This document shows, in pieces, positions 16,187 to 23,750 of a DNA stretch of 30,498 nucleotides (within the stretch, counting starts at the first letter, position 1; the number at the start of each line of letters is the position of its first letter). Both the position numbers and the translations under genes were made by a program. The notes below the pieces were generated by a model, which was not told where the DNA came from, did not search any database, and saw only the letters and a program-made list of their open reading frames with translations. Origin of the DNA: JALYUA01 sp038229875 (GTDB lineage: Bacteria; Acidobacteriota; Thermoanaerobaculia; UBA5066; Gp7-AA6); the NCBI GenBank assembly GCA_038229875.1, contig JBBROA010000039.1, positions 1 to 30,498 of the forward strand, read 5' to 3'.

Positions 16187-16307
16187 GGCGTCCGGCGACG
16201 GAAGCGCATTCGACCGGCAGGTCGCGCCGTCGGGCGTCGAGCGTCAGGCGAACCTGGAGAGCGACGGGAACGTTCCCTTTTCCGCATCCGAAGTTCTTCC
16301 GCGCTCG

Positions 16308-17027
16308 CTACCTCCGCTCCATCGCGGCGCTCGCCAGAACCACGGCGGCAAGCGCCGCCGTCTCGGTCCTCACTGTCGGAGTCGGAAGGCGGATCGCACG
16401 CCATCCCGCATCGCGCGCGAGCTCCACCTCGTCGGGCGCCCACCCGCCCTCCGGTCCGACGAGCAGCGCGGCGGAAGCGGAAAGCCCGCTCGAGGGGAAC
16501 GGCTCGCCCGAAAAATCGATGACCGCGCGAAAACCGCCGGGAGCCGACGCGAGGGCCTCCGTGAGAGCGATCGGTCCCTCGCACCGCATCCAGCGCGCGC
16601 TCCCGGACTGCTTCGCGGCCTCCCTCGCGAGCCGGTCCAGCCGGGCGGCGACGACCGGCGACGCCCGGTAGGACTGCGCGCGGGCGGAGTGCACGACCGC
16701 CAGTATCGCGACGCCGAGCTCCCCCGCCTTCTCGGCGATCCAGGACAGACGCTCCGAGCGAACGGCCGCAACGCCGAGCCAGAGCGCGACGTGCGGCTCG
16801 CGCGCGGGCCGCACGGCGGAAACGCTCACGACGACGGCGTCGCGCGCGGCGGAAACGATCTCGGCATCGCCCTCGGCCCCCGTGCCGTCGATCAGCACGA
16901 CAACGTCCCCGACGCCGAGCCGCCGCGACCGCACGTGCGCGCGTTCCTCCTCGGGAAGCGGGATCCGCTCGCCCGGGGGAGGGATCGCGGGGACTATGAA
17001 GCGCGGCCGAGACACACGCACACCCAT
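16308..17027 (-). CDS. rsmE: 16S rRNA (uracil-1498-N3)-methyltransferase RsmE
   Basis: A SPOUT-class (trefoil-knot) enzyme that methylates N3 of U1498 in 16S rRNA using SAM. The 239 residues have an N-terminal PUA-like part (RPRFIVPAIPPPGERIPLPEEERAHV) and the knot signatures ASAALLVGPEGGWAPDEVE at 184-202 and IRLPTPTVRTETAALAAV at 212-229. The ATG at 17027 overlaps the end of prmA by 34 nt. A GTG at 17015, giving SRPRFIV, is an equally plausible start, and no ribosome site decides between them. prmA-rsmE adjacency is common, here downstream of the heat-shock genes. Confidence 0.9.
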   Translation of the reverse strand: MGVRVSRPRFIVPAIPPPGERIPLPEEERAHVRSRRLGVGDVVVLIDGTGAEGDAEIVSAARDAVVVSVSAVRPAREPHVALWLGVAAVRSERLSWIAEKAGELGVAILAVVHSARAQSYRASPVVAARLDRLAREAAKQSGSARWMRCEGPIALTEALASAPGGFRAVIDFSGEPFPSSGLSASAALLVGPEGGWAPDEVELARDAGWRAIRLPTPTVRTETAALAAVVLASAAMERR

Positions 17028-17911
17028 TCGTTCTCGGCGCGGCGGCCGGAGAGCGCGAACTGCGGGGAGCGGAGGCGTTGCGTCACTTCGCTCTCCCGCT
17101 CGCGCGGGATCCCGGAGAGGATCAGACGGCCGCGCGGCTCGACGCGGGCGAGAACGTGCCGGCGGATCGCGAAGAACTCCTCCGGGAGCATGTTCGCCAC
17201 GACCAGCGGGAACCGGCCGCCCACCGCGGAGATGGGCGCGGCCAGGAGCGCGACGCGCGAGCCGAACGCGTGACGCCGCAGGTTCTCCTGCGCGACGCAG
17301 ACCGCGTCGAAGTCGACGTCCAGGCCGACGGCCGACGCCGCGCCGAGCCCCGCGGCGGCGAGCGCGAGGACGCCGGAGCCCGTTCCCACGTCGAGCACTC
17401 GGAGACCCGCAGGCGGCTCGTCGGCCAGAGCGAGAAGGGCAAGCCGCGTCGATTCGTGGCCGCCGGTCCCGAACGCGCGCGACGCGGGCAGCCGCAGGGC
17501 GATCTTCCCCGCGGGCGCGACGGAGTCGGATGGATCCCCGGGGTCTATCCAGAACCTCTCTCCCACGGCGAACGGTCGGGACGCCGCTCGGAACGCCGCA
17601 AAGGGGTCGCCTTCGGCGATGCCGGTGACGAGTTCGGACCGGATTCCCCGCGCGGTCAGGGCCGCGGCGGCCTCGAAAGCGGACGCGTCTTCCCGGAAAC
17701 AAGCGACGAGGTCTTTGCCTTCTTCCACGAACCCGAGCGGCGAAAAAAGGGAGAGCACGCCGACGACGAGATCGTCGCCCCCCCGCCGGGGAACGGTCAG
17801 TCGCGAAAAGGAGGGGCGGGGCAGAAGAGGCTCAGCGCGCGGGAGTGGAGCGGAGCAGGGTTCGTTCGCCCGTCCGCGGGCGGCGGGCGGACGAAGACCG
17901 CGCACACGCAT
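16994..17911 (-). CDS. prmA: Ribosomal protein L11 methyltransferase PrmA
   Basis: A SAM-dependent methyltransferase of ribosomal protein L11. The 305 residues contain FGTGGHESTRLAL at 147-159 and the SAM loop DVGTGSGVLALAAAGLGA at 174-191, both typical. The catalytic-loop region reads VVANMLPEE at 237-245 rather than the usual NILA form. The first 45 residues (Arg/Pro-rich) exceed the normal N-terminus, so an internal start is possible. The ATG at 17911 shares its A with the dnaJ stop (TAATG), which argues for translational coupling and for this start. The gene belongs to the hrcA-grpE-dnaK-dnaJ-prmA-rsmE series found in several phyla. Confidence 0.9.
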   Translation of the reverse strand: MRVRGLRPPAARGRANEPCSAPLPRAEPLLPRPSFSRLTVPRRGGDDLVVGVLSLFSPLGFVEEGKDLVACFREDASAFEAAAALTARGIRSELVTGIAEGDPFAAFRAASRPFAVGERFWIDPGDPSDSVAPAGKIALRLPASRAFGTGGHESTRLALLALADEPPAGLRVLDVGTGSGVLALAAAGLGAASAVGLDVDFDAVCVAQENLRRHAFGSRVALLAAPISAVGGRFPLVVANMLPEEFFAIRRHVLARVEPRGRLILSGIPRERESEVTQRLRSPQFALSGRRAENEWVCVCLGRAS

Positions 17912-19005
17912 TAGGAAAAGATCTTCTTCGCTTTTCCGAGAACGCCGCGCGGCTCGACGGGCGCGCCGGTCATCTCGGCATAGCGGCGCAGCAGGTCTTT
18001 CTCGTCGTGCGACGGCGACTCGGGGACCAGGACGGAAGCCCGCACGACGAGATCGCCGCGACCGCGCTGCCCGAGCCGCCCGAAGCCCTTCCCGCGGAGG
18101 CGGATCTCGGAGCCGACGCGGGCGCCGGCAGGAATCGAGACCTTCTCGGGCTCTTCGAGCGTCGGAATCGTCATCTCACCGCCGAGGACGAGCGTGGGAA
18201 ACGGGACCTCGAGAGAGAGGACGACGTCGTCGCCTTCCCGGGCGAAGACCTCGTCCTCGGCCACTGTCAGCACGACGTAAAGGTCGCCGCGCGGACCGCC
18301 GTTGCCGCCGGCGTCCCCCTCGCCCGCGAGGCGAAGACGGCTTCCGGTCTCGACTCCGGCCGGAATCTTGATCTTCAGGTCCCGGCTTTCCCGGCGCCGC
18401 CCCTCTCCATGGCAGTCCGGACACGGCTTCTCGATGATCTTTCCTTCGCCGTGGCAATTTCCGCACGGCCGCGTGACCGTCAGGAATCCCTGCGAGAACC
18501 GCTGGCGCCCCGCGCCGCGGCAGACGGAGCAGGTCTTCGGCTTCGTGCCCTTCTCGGCGCCCGAACCGGCACAGGTGGCGCACCGCTCCAACCTCCCGAG
18601 TACGAGCGGGGCCTCGACTCCAAATGCGGCGTCGGAAAACGAGATCTCCATCCGGTACAGGAGGTCGCTGCCCTGACTCGCCCCTCCGCCCCCTCCTCCG
18701 CCCATCCCGCCGAAGAGCTCGCCGAAAAGGTCGGAAAGGTCGAAGTTCGACGCGTCGAATCCGAAGCCTCCGCCGGAGGATCCCACCCCGGGGTGTCCGA
18801 ACCGGTCGTAGCGCGCACGCTTCTCGGGATCCGACAGCACGGCATAGGCTTCGGACGCTTCTTTGAAATTCTCGGCCGACGCGGGGTCGTTCGGATTGCG
18901 GTCCGGGTGGTGCTGGAGCGCGAGCTTCCTGTAGGCGGACTTCAGCTGCGCGGCATCCGCCGACCGTTCGACGCCCAGGATTTCGTAGTAGTCGCGCTTG
19001 GCCAT
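17911..19005 (-). CDS. dnaJ: Chaperone protein DnaJ
   Basis: Hsp40 co-chaperone that delivers substrates to DnaK and stimulates its ATPase. The 364 residues comprise a J domain (about 4-69, HPD at 33-35), a Gly/Phe region (about 70-112), a zinc domain with four CxxCxGxG repeats (C142/C145, C159/C162, C181/C184, C195/C198) and two C-terminal beta domains. This is a full type I DnaJ. The ATG at 19005 lacks a close Shine-Dalgarno. Instead a perfect 6-bp hairpin (19011-19026) stands 5 nt upstream of it. A 176-nt gap separates it from dnaK, and prmA overlaps its stop. Confidence 0.97.
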   Translation of the reverse strand: MAKRDYYEILGVERSADAAQLKSAYRKLALQHHPDRNPNDPASAENFKEASEAYAVLSDPEKRARYDRFGHPGVGSSGGGFGFDASNFDLSDLFGELFGGMGGGGGGGASQGSDLLYRMEISFSDAAFGVEAPLVLGRLERCATCAGSGAEKGTKPKTCSVCRGAGRQRFSQGFLTVTRPCGNCHGEGKIIEKPCPDCHGEGRRRESRDLKIKIPAGVETGSRLRLAGEGDAGGNGGPRGDLYVVLTVAEDEVFAREGDDVVLSLEVPFPTLVLGGEMTIPTLEEPEKVSIPAGARVGSEIRLRGKGFGRLGQRGRGDLVVRASVLVPESPSHDEKDLLRRYAEMTGAPVEPRGVLGKAKKIFS

Positions 19006-19181
19006 GAGAGTGAAGGTCAGCCTTCAGTCGTTCAGTTGACGATTAAGCGTTTGATGAGGTTCAGCGTTATCACCGGATCACAGACAATCCGCCGGAACAA
19101 GAGGGCCAGCTTGATTCTGCCCGCTTTTTCCGGTTGAGTCGGCTGGACTCTCGACGCTCAAAGATTGCCGCTCGACTCCGC

Positions 19182-21017
19182 TCAGACCTTCGCCGCGGCG
19201 GTCCCGCCGGTTCCGGCCCGCTGCAGCATGACCCGCGTGAGCACCTTCGAGACACCCTGCATGTCGAAGATTGCCTCGTTCAAGGCGTCCCGGGACTCGC
19301 CCGAGGAGATCTCGCGGGATCGCTTCAGGGTCTCTTCGATACGCTCCCTCTCGTCGTCGGCCAGCGCGGTGCCGAACTCGGAGAGGACACGCTCGTTTGA
19401 CGCCAGCATCCCGTCCAGGCGGCTGCGGACCTGAGCGATCTCGCGCCGCTCGTGGTCCGCTTCCGCGAACGCGGACGCTTCCTTGATGATTTTGTCGATC
19501 TCGTTCTGAGACAGCCCGCCCGCGGGATTGATCTGAATGCCCTGCGCCTTGCCGGTCGCCAGGTCCTTCGCGGACACGTTCACGATGCCGTTCGAGTCGA
19601 TCGCGAAGGTCACCTCGATCTGAGGCACGCCGCGCGGCGAGGCCGGGATGCCGACGAGCTCGAACCGCCCGAGCGATTTGTTCTCTCGCGCAACTTCGCG
19701 TTCGCCCTGCAGGACGTGAATCTCGACGACTCCCTGGTTGTCCGCGACGGTCGTGAACACCTTCGTGTTCTTCGTCGGAATGGTCGAGTTGCGCTCGATC
19801 AGTTTCTCGAAGACGCCGCCGTGCATCTCGATCCCGAGGGAGAGCGGCGTGACGTCGAGAAGCACGACGTCCTTGATCTCGCCCTTCAACACGCCGCCCT
19901 GAATCGCGGCACCGATCGCGACGACCTCGTCCGGGTTGATCTCGCGGTTGGGCTCGCGCCCGAAGAGCTCCGCGACCATCCGCTGCACCTTAGGAGTGCG
20001 GGTCTGGCCGCCGACCAAGATCACCTGGTCCACGTCGGAAGGCTTCAGGTTCGCGGACTGCAGAGCGTCGAGGCAGGGCGCCGCGGTGCGGTCGATGAGA
20101 TCCGCGACGATGGTCTCGAATCTCTCCCGCGTCAGCGTGCGGTTGATGTGCTTCGGTCCTGAGGCGTCGGCGGAGATGAACGGAAGCGTGATCGTGGACT
20201 CGGTCGAAGTCGAGAGCTCGCATTTCGCCTTCTCGGCGGCTTCCTTCAATCGCTGCAGCGCCATGCGGTCCTGCCGCAGGTCGATGCCCGTCGATTTCTT
20301 GAAGTCGTCGAGGAGCCAGTCCATGATTTTCTTGTCGAAGTCTTCGCCGCCCAGGTACGTGTCTCCAGCGGTCGCCTTGACCTCGTAGATCCCTTCGCCC
20401 AGCTCCAGGATCGAGATGTCGAACGTCCCGCCGCCGAGGTCGTAGACGGCCACGATCTCGCTGCCCTTGCGCTCGAGACCGTAGGCAAGCGAAGCGGCGG
20501 TAGGCTCGTTGATGATCCGAAGGACCTCGAGCCCCGCGATCCGGCCGGCGTCGCGCGTCGCCTGTCGCTGCGCGTCGTCAAAGTACGCGGGGACCGTGAT
20601 GATCGCTTCGGTGATCTCCTCGCCGAGCGCCTCCTCCGAGAATTCCTTGATCTCCTTCAGGATGAAAGCGGAGATCTCCTCGGGGCTGTATTCACGCGCC
20701 CGGGCGCGGATCTTGACGTCGCCGTTCGCGGCGCGGACGATCTCATAGGGAAGGATCTCGCGGGCGTGGGAAGTCTCCTCGGAGTCGTACTTGCGGCCGA
20801 GCAGCCGCTTGACCGCAAACACGGTGTTCATCGGGTTCGTGATCGACTGCCGTTTCGCGATCTGACCGACGAGCTTTTCGTTTTCCTCGGTGAACCCGAC
20901 GATCGAGGGCGTCGTCCGGCTGCCCTCGCGGTTGGAAAGCACCTGCGGGGTGGCGCCCTCCACGACGGCGACGCAGCAGTTCGTCGTTCCGAGATCGATC
21001 CCGAGAATTCTGCCCAA
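19182..21017 (-). CDS. dnaK: Chaperone protein DnaK (Hsp70)
   Basis: ATP-driven folding chaperone. The 611 residues show the nucleotide-binding domain (ILGIDLGTTNCC at 4-15, VYDLGGGTFDIS at 191-202, VILVGGQTRTPKV at 332-344), the interdomain linker DVVLLDVTPLSLG at 383-395, the peptide-binding domain (about 396-500) and a helical lid (about 505-600). The C-terminus ends shortly after the lid with a Gly/Thr/Ala tail and lacks the acidic tail of E. coli DnaK, hence the smaller size. The start is TTG at 21017 with GGGAGGGG just upstream; translation begins MGRILGIDLG, the expected N-terminus. grpE lies 51 nt upstream. Regulation is presumably from the CIRCE before hrcA. Confidence 0.97.
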   Translation of the reverse strand: MGRILGIDLGTTNCCVAVVEGATPQVLSNREGSRTTPSIVGFTEENEKLVGQIAKRQSITNPMNTVFAVKRLLGRKYDSEETSHAREILPYEIVRAANGDVKIRARAREYSPEEISAFILKEIKEFSEEALGEEITEAIITVPAYFDDAQRQATRDAGRIAGLEVLRIINEPTAASLAYGLERKGSEIVAVYDLGGGTFDISILELGEGIYEVKATAGDTYLGGEDFDKKIMDWLLDDFKKSTGIDLRQDRMALQRLKEAAEKAKCELSTSTESTITLPFISADASGPKHINRTLTRERFETIVADLIDRTAAPCLDALQSANLKPSDVDQVILVGGQTRTPKVQRMVAELFGREPNREINPDEVVAIGAAIQGGVLKGEIKDVVLLDVTPLSLGIEMHGGVFEKLIERNSTIPTKNTKVFTTVADNQGVVEIHVLQGEREVARENKSLGRFELVGIPASPRGVPQIEVTFAIDSNGIVNVSAKDLATGKAQGIQINPAGGLSQNEIDKIIKEASAFAEADHERREIAQVRSRLDGMLASNERVLSEFGTALADDERERIEETLKRSREISSGESRDALNEAIFDMQGVSKVLTRVMLQRAGTGGTAAAKV

Positions 21018-21068
21018 GGCCCCTCCCTGATCGGGCCCCCTCTCGGGAGCGCCGTTCCATCGATCGGC

Positions 21069-21656
21069 TTACCGGTCTCCGTCTCCCCGAACGGTCACTT
21101 TGACCAGCGCGGGTCGAATCAACTTGTCGTTCAAGAGGTATCCCTTCCGGAGAACCTCCAGAATTGAATCTTTTGGAAGATCCTGCGAGGGCTCGGTTGC
21201 CACCGCCTCGTGCACGTTCGGGTCGAACGTCCCGCTGGTATCGACCTCGACCAGGCCGTATTTGTTCCAGAGGTCCGCGAGCTTTCTCTGAATGAGGGCC
21301 ACGCCCTGGCCGAAGTCGCTGGCGGTCTCCTCGGGCGTCGCGTGCGCTAACGCCCGATCAAAGTCGTCCGAGATCGTCAGGAAATCACCGACGAATCTTC
21401 CGAGCGCGGTCCGGAGGTACTCGCTCTTTTCGCGCTCGGTACGCTTTCGCATGTTCTCGAACTCGGCGAGCTTTCGCCGGTGCCGGTCCTTCAATTCCTC
21501 GAGGTCGCCCATCACCGACTGGAGCTTCTCCTCGGCCTGGCTGATCGCCGACCGCTCCTCTTCGGCCAGCGCCGCCTCGAGGCTGTCTCCCGAATCTTCG
21601 ACCTCGATGCGGTCCGGGTCCGCAGCGACGCCGATGTCTTCTTCCCTATCTCTCAT
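21069..21656 (-). CDS. grpE: Nucleotide exchange factor GrpE
   Basis: Homodimeric exchange factor that releases ADP from DnaK. The 195 residues have an acidic, probably disordered start (1-35), a long coiled coil (about 38-88, with RRKLAEFENMRKRTEREK), and a beta domain at about 137-190 carrying FDPNVHEAVATEPS and VLRKGYLLNDKLIRPALVKV, the GrpE signature. Its ATG at 21656 overlaps the hrcA stop as ATGA, so hrcA and grpE are translationally coupled. dnaK follows 51 nt later. Confidence 0.96.
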   Translation of the reverse strand: MRDREEDIGVAADPDRIEVEDSGDSLEAALAEEERSAISQAEEKLQSVMGDLEELKDRHRRKLAEFENMRKRTEREKSEYLRTALGRFVGDFLTISDDFDRALAHATPEETASDFGQGVALIQRKLADLWNKYGLVEVDTSGTFDPNVHEAVATEPSQDLPKDSILEVLRKGYLLNDKLIRPALVKVTVRGDGDR

Positions 21657-22729
21657 TCGGACGAATCCTCCCTGTCTCGACCCTCACGCGGCTCGAGCCG
21701 ATCCGATAGCGCACGCCCCAGCAGTTCCACGACCGATATCACCCGGGGGTATTCCCGGCGGGGGGGGCCGATCACCCCGAGCATGCCTGTCAGTGTCTCT
21801 CCCGTGCCGTAAGAGGTCAAGACCGCCGAGAGCCGCGGGTCCGATGTCAGCGCGTCTTCCGATCCCAGAACGACGCTGGTTCCCTTCGAATCGAGGTACC
21901 GCGTCAGCAGATCCAGGAGCCGCGCCTTCTCGTCGAAAGTGAGAAAAATCCGCCGGACGGAGTCCACGTCCGAAAACTCGGGCTTGTCGAGAAGGCGGAT
22001 CGCACCCTCGACGTAGACCCGATCTTCGGATTCGCGGTTTTCGAGCGCCTGCCCTCCGAGTGACAGGGCGCGGCCGAGAATGCGGTCGCAGGCCGCCTTC
22101 TCCTCCGCCATGGCATTTAAGAGCCGCTTGCGGACCTCGTGCAGGTTTCTGCCGCAGAACTCGCGCGTGATCCTCTGGCTGATCGCCTCGAGCTCTTCGG
22201 GGGAATATTCGACGTTCGTCTCGATCACGCGCGAGACGACGACGTCCGGGTCGTTGACCTGGACAGCGAGGATCTTTCCCGGCGCGACGGAAAGAAACCG
22301 GACCGAACGCACCACCGTGTGGAGCGCGTCCGGCGCCACGACGAAGCCGACCTCGCCCGAGAGCCTCGAGAGGAGCCGAGAGGCCGCCTGAAAGAGCCGC
22401 GTGACGTCGGAGCCCGCGGATGCCAGGTCGTCGTCGACCTGCTCGCGGACGTCGTCGGCGACCTTCCGCTGGCGCATGAGCTCGTCGATGTAGAGCCGGT
22501 AGGCGCGGTCCGTCGGGATCCTTCCGGCCGAGGTGTGCGGCTGAGCCAGAAATCCGGCGTCCGTCAGATCGGCCATGATGTTGCGGATCGACGCCGGAGA
22601 CAGGTCGAACCGGCTCGATTTGAAGAGCGCCCGGGAGGACACCGGCTTTCCGGTGTCCACGTGCACCCGGATGATCTCTTTCAAGATCGTCCGACTGCGG
22701 GTGTCGAGCGAGGGCATGGGTGATCGCAT
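21653..22729 (-). CDS. hrcA: Heat-inducible transcription repressor HrcA
   Basis: Repressor that binds CIRCE operators and, with chaperone help, shuts off heat-shock genes at normal temperature. The 358 residues begin with a winged helix (about 5-75: LDTRSRTILKEIIRVHVDTGKPVSS, then SPASIRNIMADLTDAGFLAQPHTSAGRIPTDRAYRLYID), the HrcA hallmark. A GAF-like and dimerisation part with an inserted domain follows and ends in GMLGVIGPPRREYPRVISVVELLG. The ATG at 22729 is annotated; a second ATG at 22717 (MPSLDTRS) fits the family start equally well. A degenerate CIRCE lies 37 nt upstream, so the gene is probably autoregulated together with grpE, dnaK and dnaJ. Confidence 0.95.
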   Translation of the reverse strand: MRSPMPSLDTRSRTILKEIIRVHVDTGKPVSSRALFKSSRFDLSPASIRNIMADLTDAGFLAQPHTSAGRIPTDRAYRLYIDELMRQRKVADDVREQVDDDLASAGSDVTRLFQAASRLLSRLSGEVGFVVAPDALHTVVRSVRFLSVAPGKILAVQVNDPDVVVSRVIETNVEYSPEELEAISQRITREFCGRNLHEVRKRLLNAMAEEKAACDRILGRALSLGGQALENRESEDRVYVEGAIRLLDKPEFSDVDSVRRIFLTFDEKARLLDLLTRYLDSKGTSVVLGSEDALTSDPRLSAVLTSYGTGETLTGMLGVIGPPRREYPRVISVVELLGRALSDRLEPREGRDREDSSE

Positions 22730-22766
22730 TGTCGTTTGTTGGTGGCAGACCCTGGACTCGGGGGTC

Positions 22767-22793
22767 CTGGCAATCCCGCCGCGAGAGTGCTAA
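22767..22793 (-). promoter_or_regulatory. CIRCE operator (HrcA binding site) upstream of hrcA
   Basis: On the minus strand the site reads TTAGCACTC, nine spacer bases, then GATTGCCAG. The proximal half is identical to the CIRCE consensus half-site. The distal half matches 6 of 9 positions of GAGTGCTAA. Spacer length is canonical. It lies between a -10-like box and the hrcA start, where repressor binding would block transcription of hrcA-grpE-dnaK-dnaJ. Confidence 0.85.
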
Positions 22794-22797
22794 CACC

Positions 22798-22826
22798 AAG
22801 GTACCGTTGGGGCTTCCCGCAGTCAA
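22798..22826 (-). promoter_or_regulatory. Candidate sigma-70 promoter of the hrcA operon
   Basis: On the minus strand TTGACT (22826-22821) is followed after exactly 17 nt by TACCTT (22803-22798). The -35 matches 5 of 6 consensus bases and the -10 matches 3 of 6. The CIRCE begins 4 nt downstream and would overlap the transcription start. Position and spacing support it more than the -10 sequence does. Confidence 0.55.
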
Positions 22827-22865
22827 GACGAAGGGGACCTGTCCGCCCGCGCTTAGACTGCGGCC

Positions 22866-23708
22866 GTGACATCCCTGCCTGTCCTGACTCTCATCGGCCC
22901 CGGCCGGGCGGGACGGGCGTTTGCCCGCAGCTGGATCGAGGCCGGGGGACGCCTGGAAACGATCTTCGGACGGACGCTCGCCGGCGCACGAAGCGCAGCC
23001 GAAGCGCTGGGGGCGGGAAAAGGCGAGATCCTTTCCGGCGGAACCTTCGCGGCGGAGGTGCTGGTGATCGCGGTCTCGGACGACAGGATCGCGGAGATGG
23101 CCGGGGCGGCGGCCCGATTCGGAACGTGTCGGCTCGCCTACCATCTGGCCGGCGCGCTTCCGGCAGCGGTTCTCGCCTCCCTGTCCCGGGGGGGCGCCTC
23201 GCTGGGCTCGTACCACCCGCTTCGGACGTTCACGGGCGGACCAGGCGAGCGCCTGCGCGGCTCGTTCGTGGCGGTCGAGGGGGAAGAGGAGGCCTGCCGG
23301 TCGGCGCTCGCGTTTTCCGCCGCCCTCGGGGTGACGGCGCACCGCATCTCGGCCGAATCGAAGCCGCTCTACCACGCGGGGGCCACGCTCGCCGCCGGCG
23401 GCGTCGTTTCCATCATCTCGCTCGCGGCGCGCGCGTGGTCCCTCGCGGGCATCCCGGAGGAGGTTTCCCGCCCGGCGCTCGCCGATCTTGCGGGACACGC
23501 GGCGGCTGGCGCCCGGATCCACGACTTCGCGCAGGCGCTGACGGGGCCGATTGCCCGCCGCGACCTTTCGACGGTGCGTTCGCACTGCGCCGCCCTCGCG
23601 CCCTATCCCGATCTTCTCGCCGCCTACCGGGCGCTCGCATGCGAAACCCTCGCGCAAACGCCCGGGATCGGGAGAGAGGACGAGCTTCGGGCCGTGCTCG
23701 CGTGTTAG
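22866..23708 (+). CDS. Rossmann-fold DUF2520 protein
   Basis: A 280-residue protein with an N-terminal NAD(P)-binding Rossmann domain (VLTLIGPGRAGRAFARSW at about 6-23, and VLVIAVSDDRIAEMA) and a C-terminal helical DUF2520 domain resembling 6-phosphogluconate dehydrogenase-like folds. The segment GSYHPLRTFTG at about 117-127 is the family hallmark. The substrate is unknown; related proteins are annotated only as putative oxidoreductases and sometimes sit near pantothenate genes, which is not the case here. The start is GTG at 22866 without a clear ribosome site. It is divergent from hrcA with 136 nt between the starts; the MglA-type gene follows after 42 nt. Confidence 0.8.
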   Translation: MTSLPVLTLIGPGRAGRAFARSWIEAGGRLETIFGRTLAGARSAAEALGAGKGEILSGGTFAAEVLVIAVSDDRIAEMAGAAARFGTCRLAYHLAGALPAAVLASLSRGGASLGSYHPLRTFTGGPGERLRGSFVAVEGEEEACRSALAFSAALGVTAHRISAESKPLYHAGATLAAGGVVSIISLAARAWSLAGIPEEVSRPALADLAGHAAAGARIHDFAQALTGPIARRDLSTVRSHCAALAPYPDLLAAYRALACETLAQTPGIGREDELRAVLAC

Positions 23709-23750
23709 ATTCTCTGCTGCCGGCGCAGGGCGCGAGAGCATAATCAACCC

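Noticed and set aside
16120..16584. Upstream extension of ilvE by about 155 codons in the same frame
   Set aside because: The extension overlaps the end of rsmE, lacks family similarity and ignores the strong ribosome site before the GTG at 16119.
22798..22830. Sigma-32-type heat-shock promoter (CTTGAC and CCCCAA) before hrcA
   Set aside because: The two boxes are only 9 nt apart, too close for sigma-32; the sigma-70 reading with 17-nt spacing plus CIRCE fits better.
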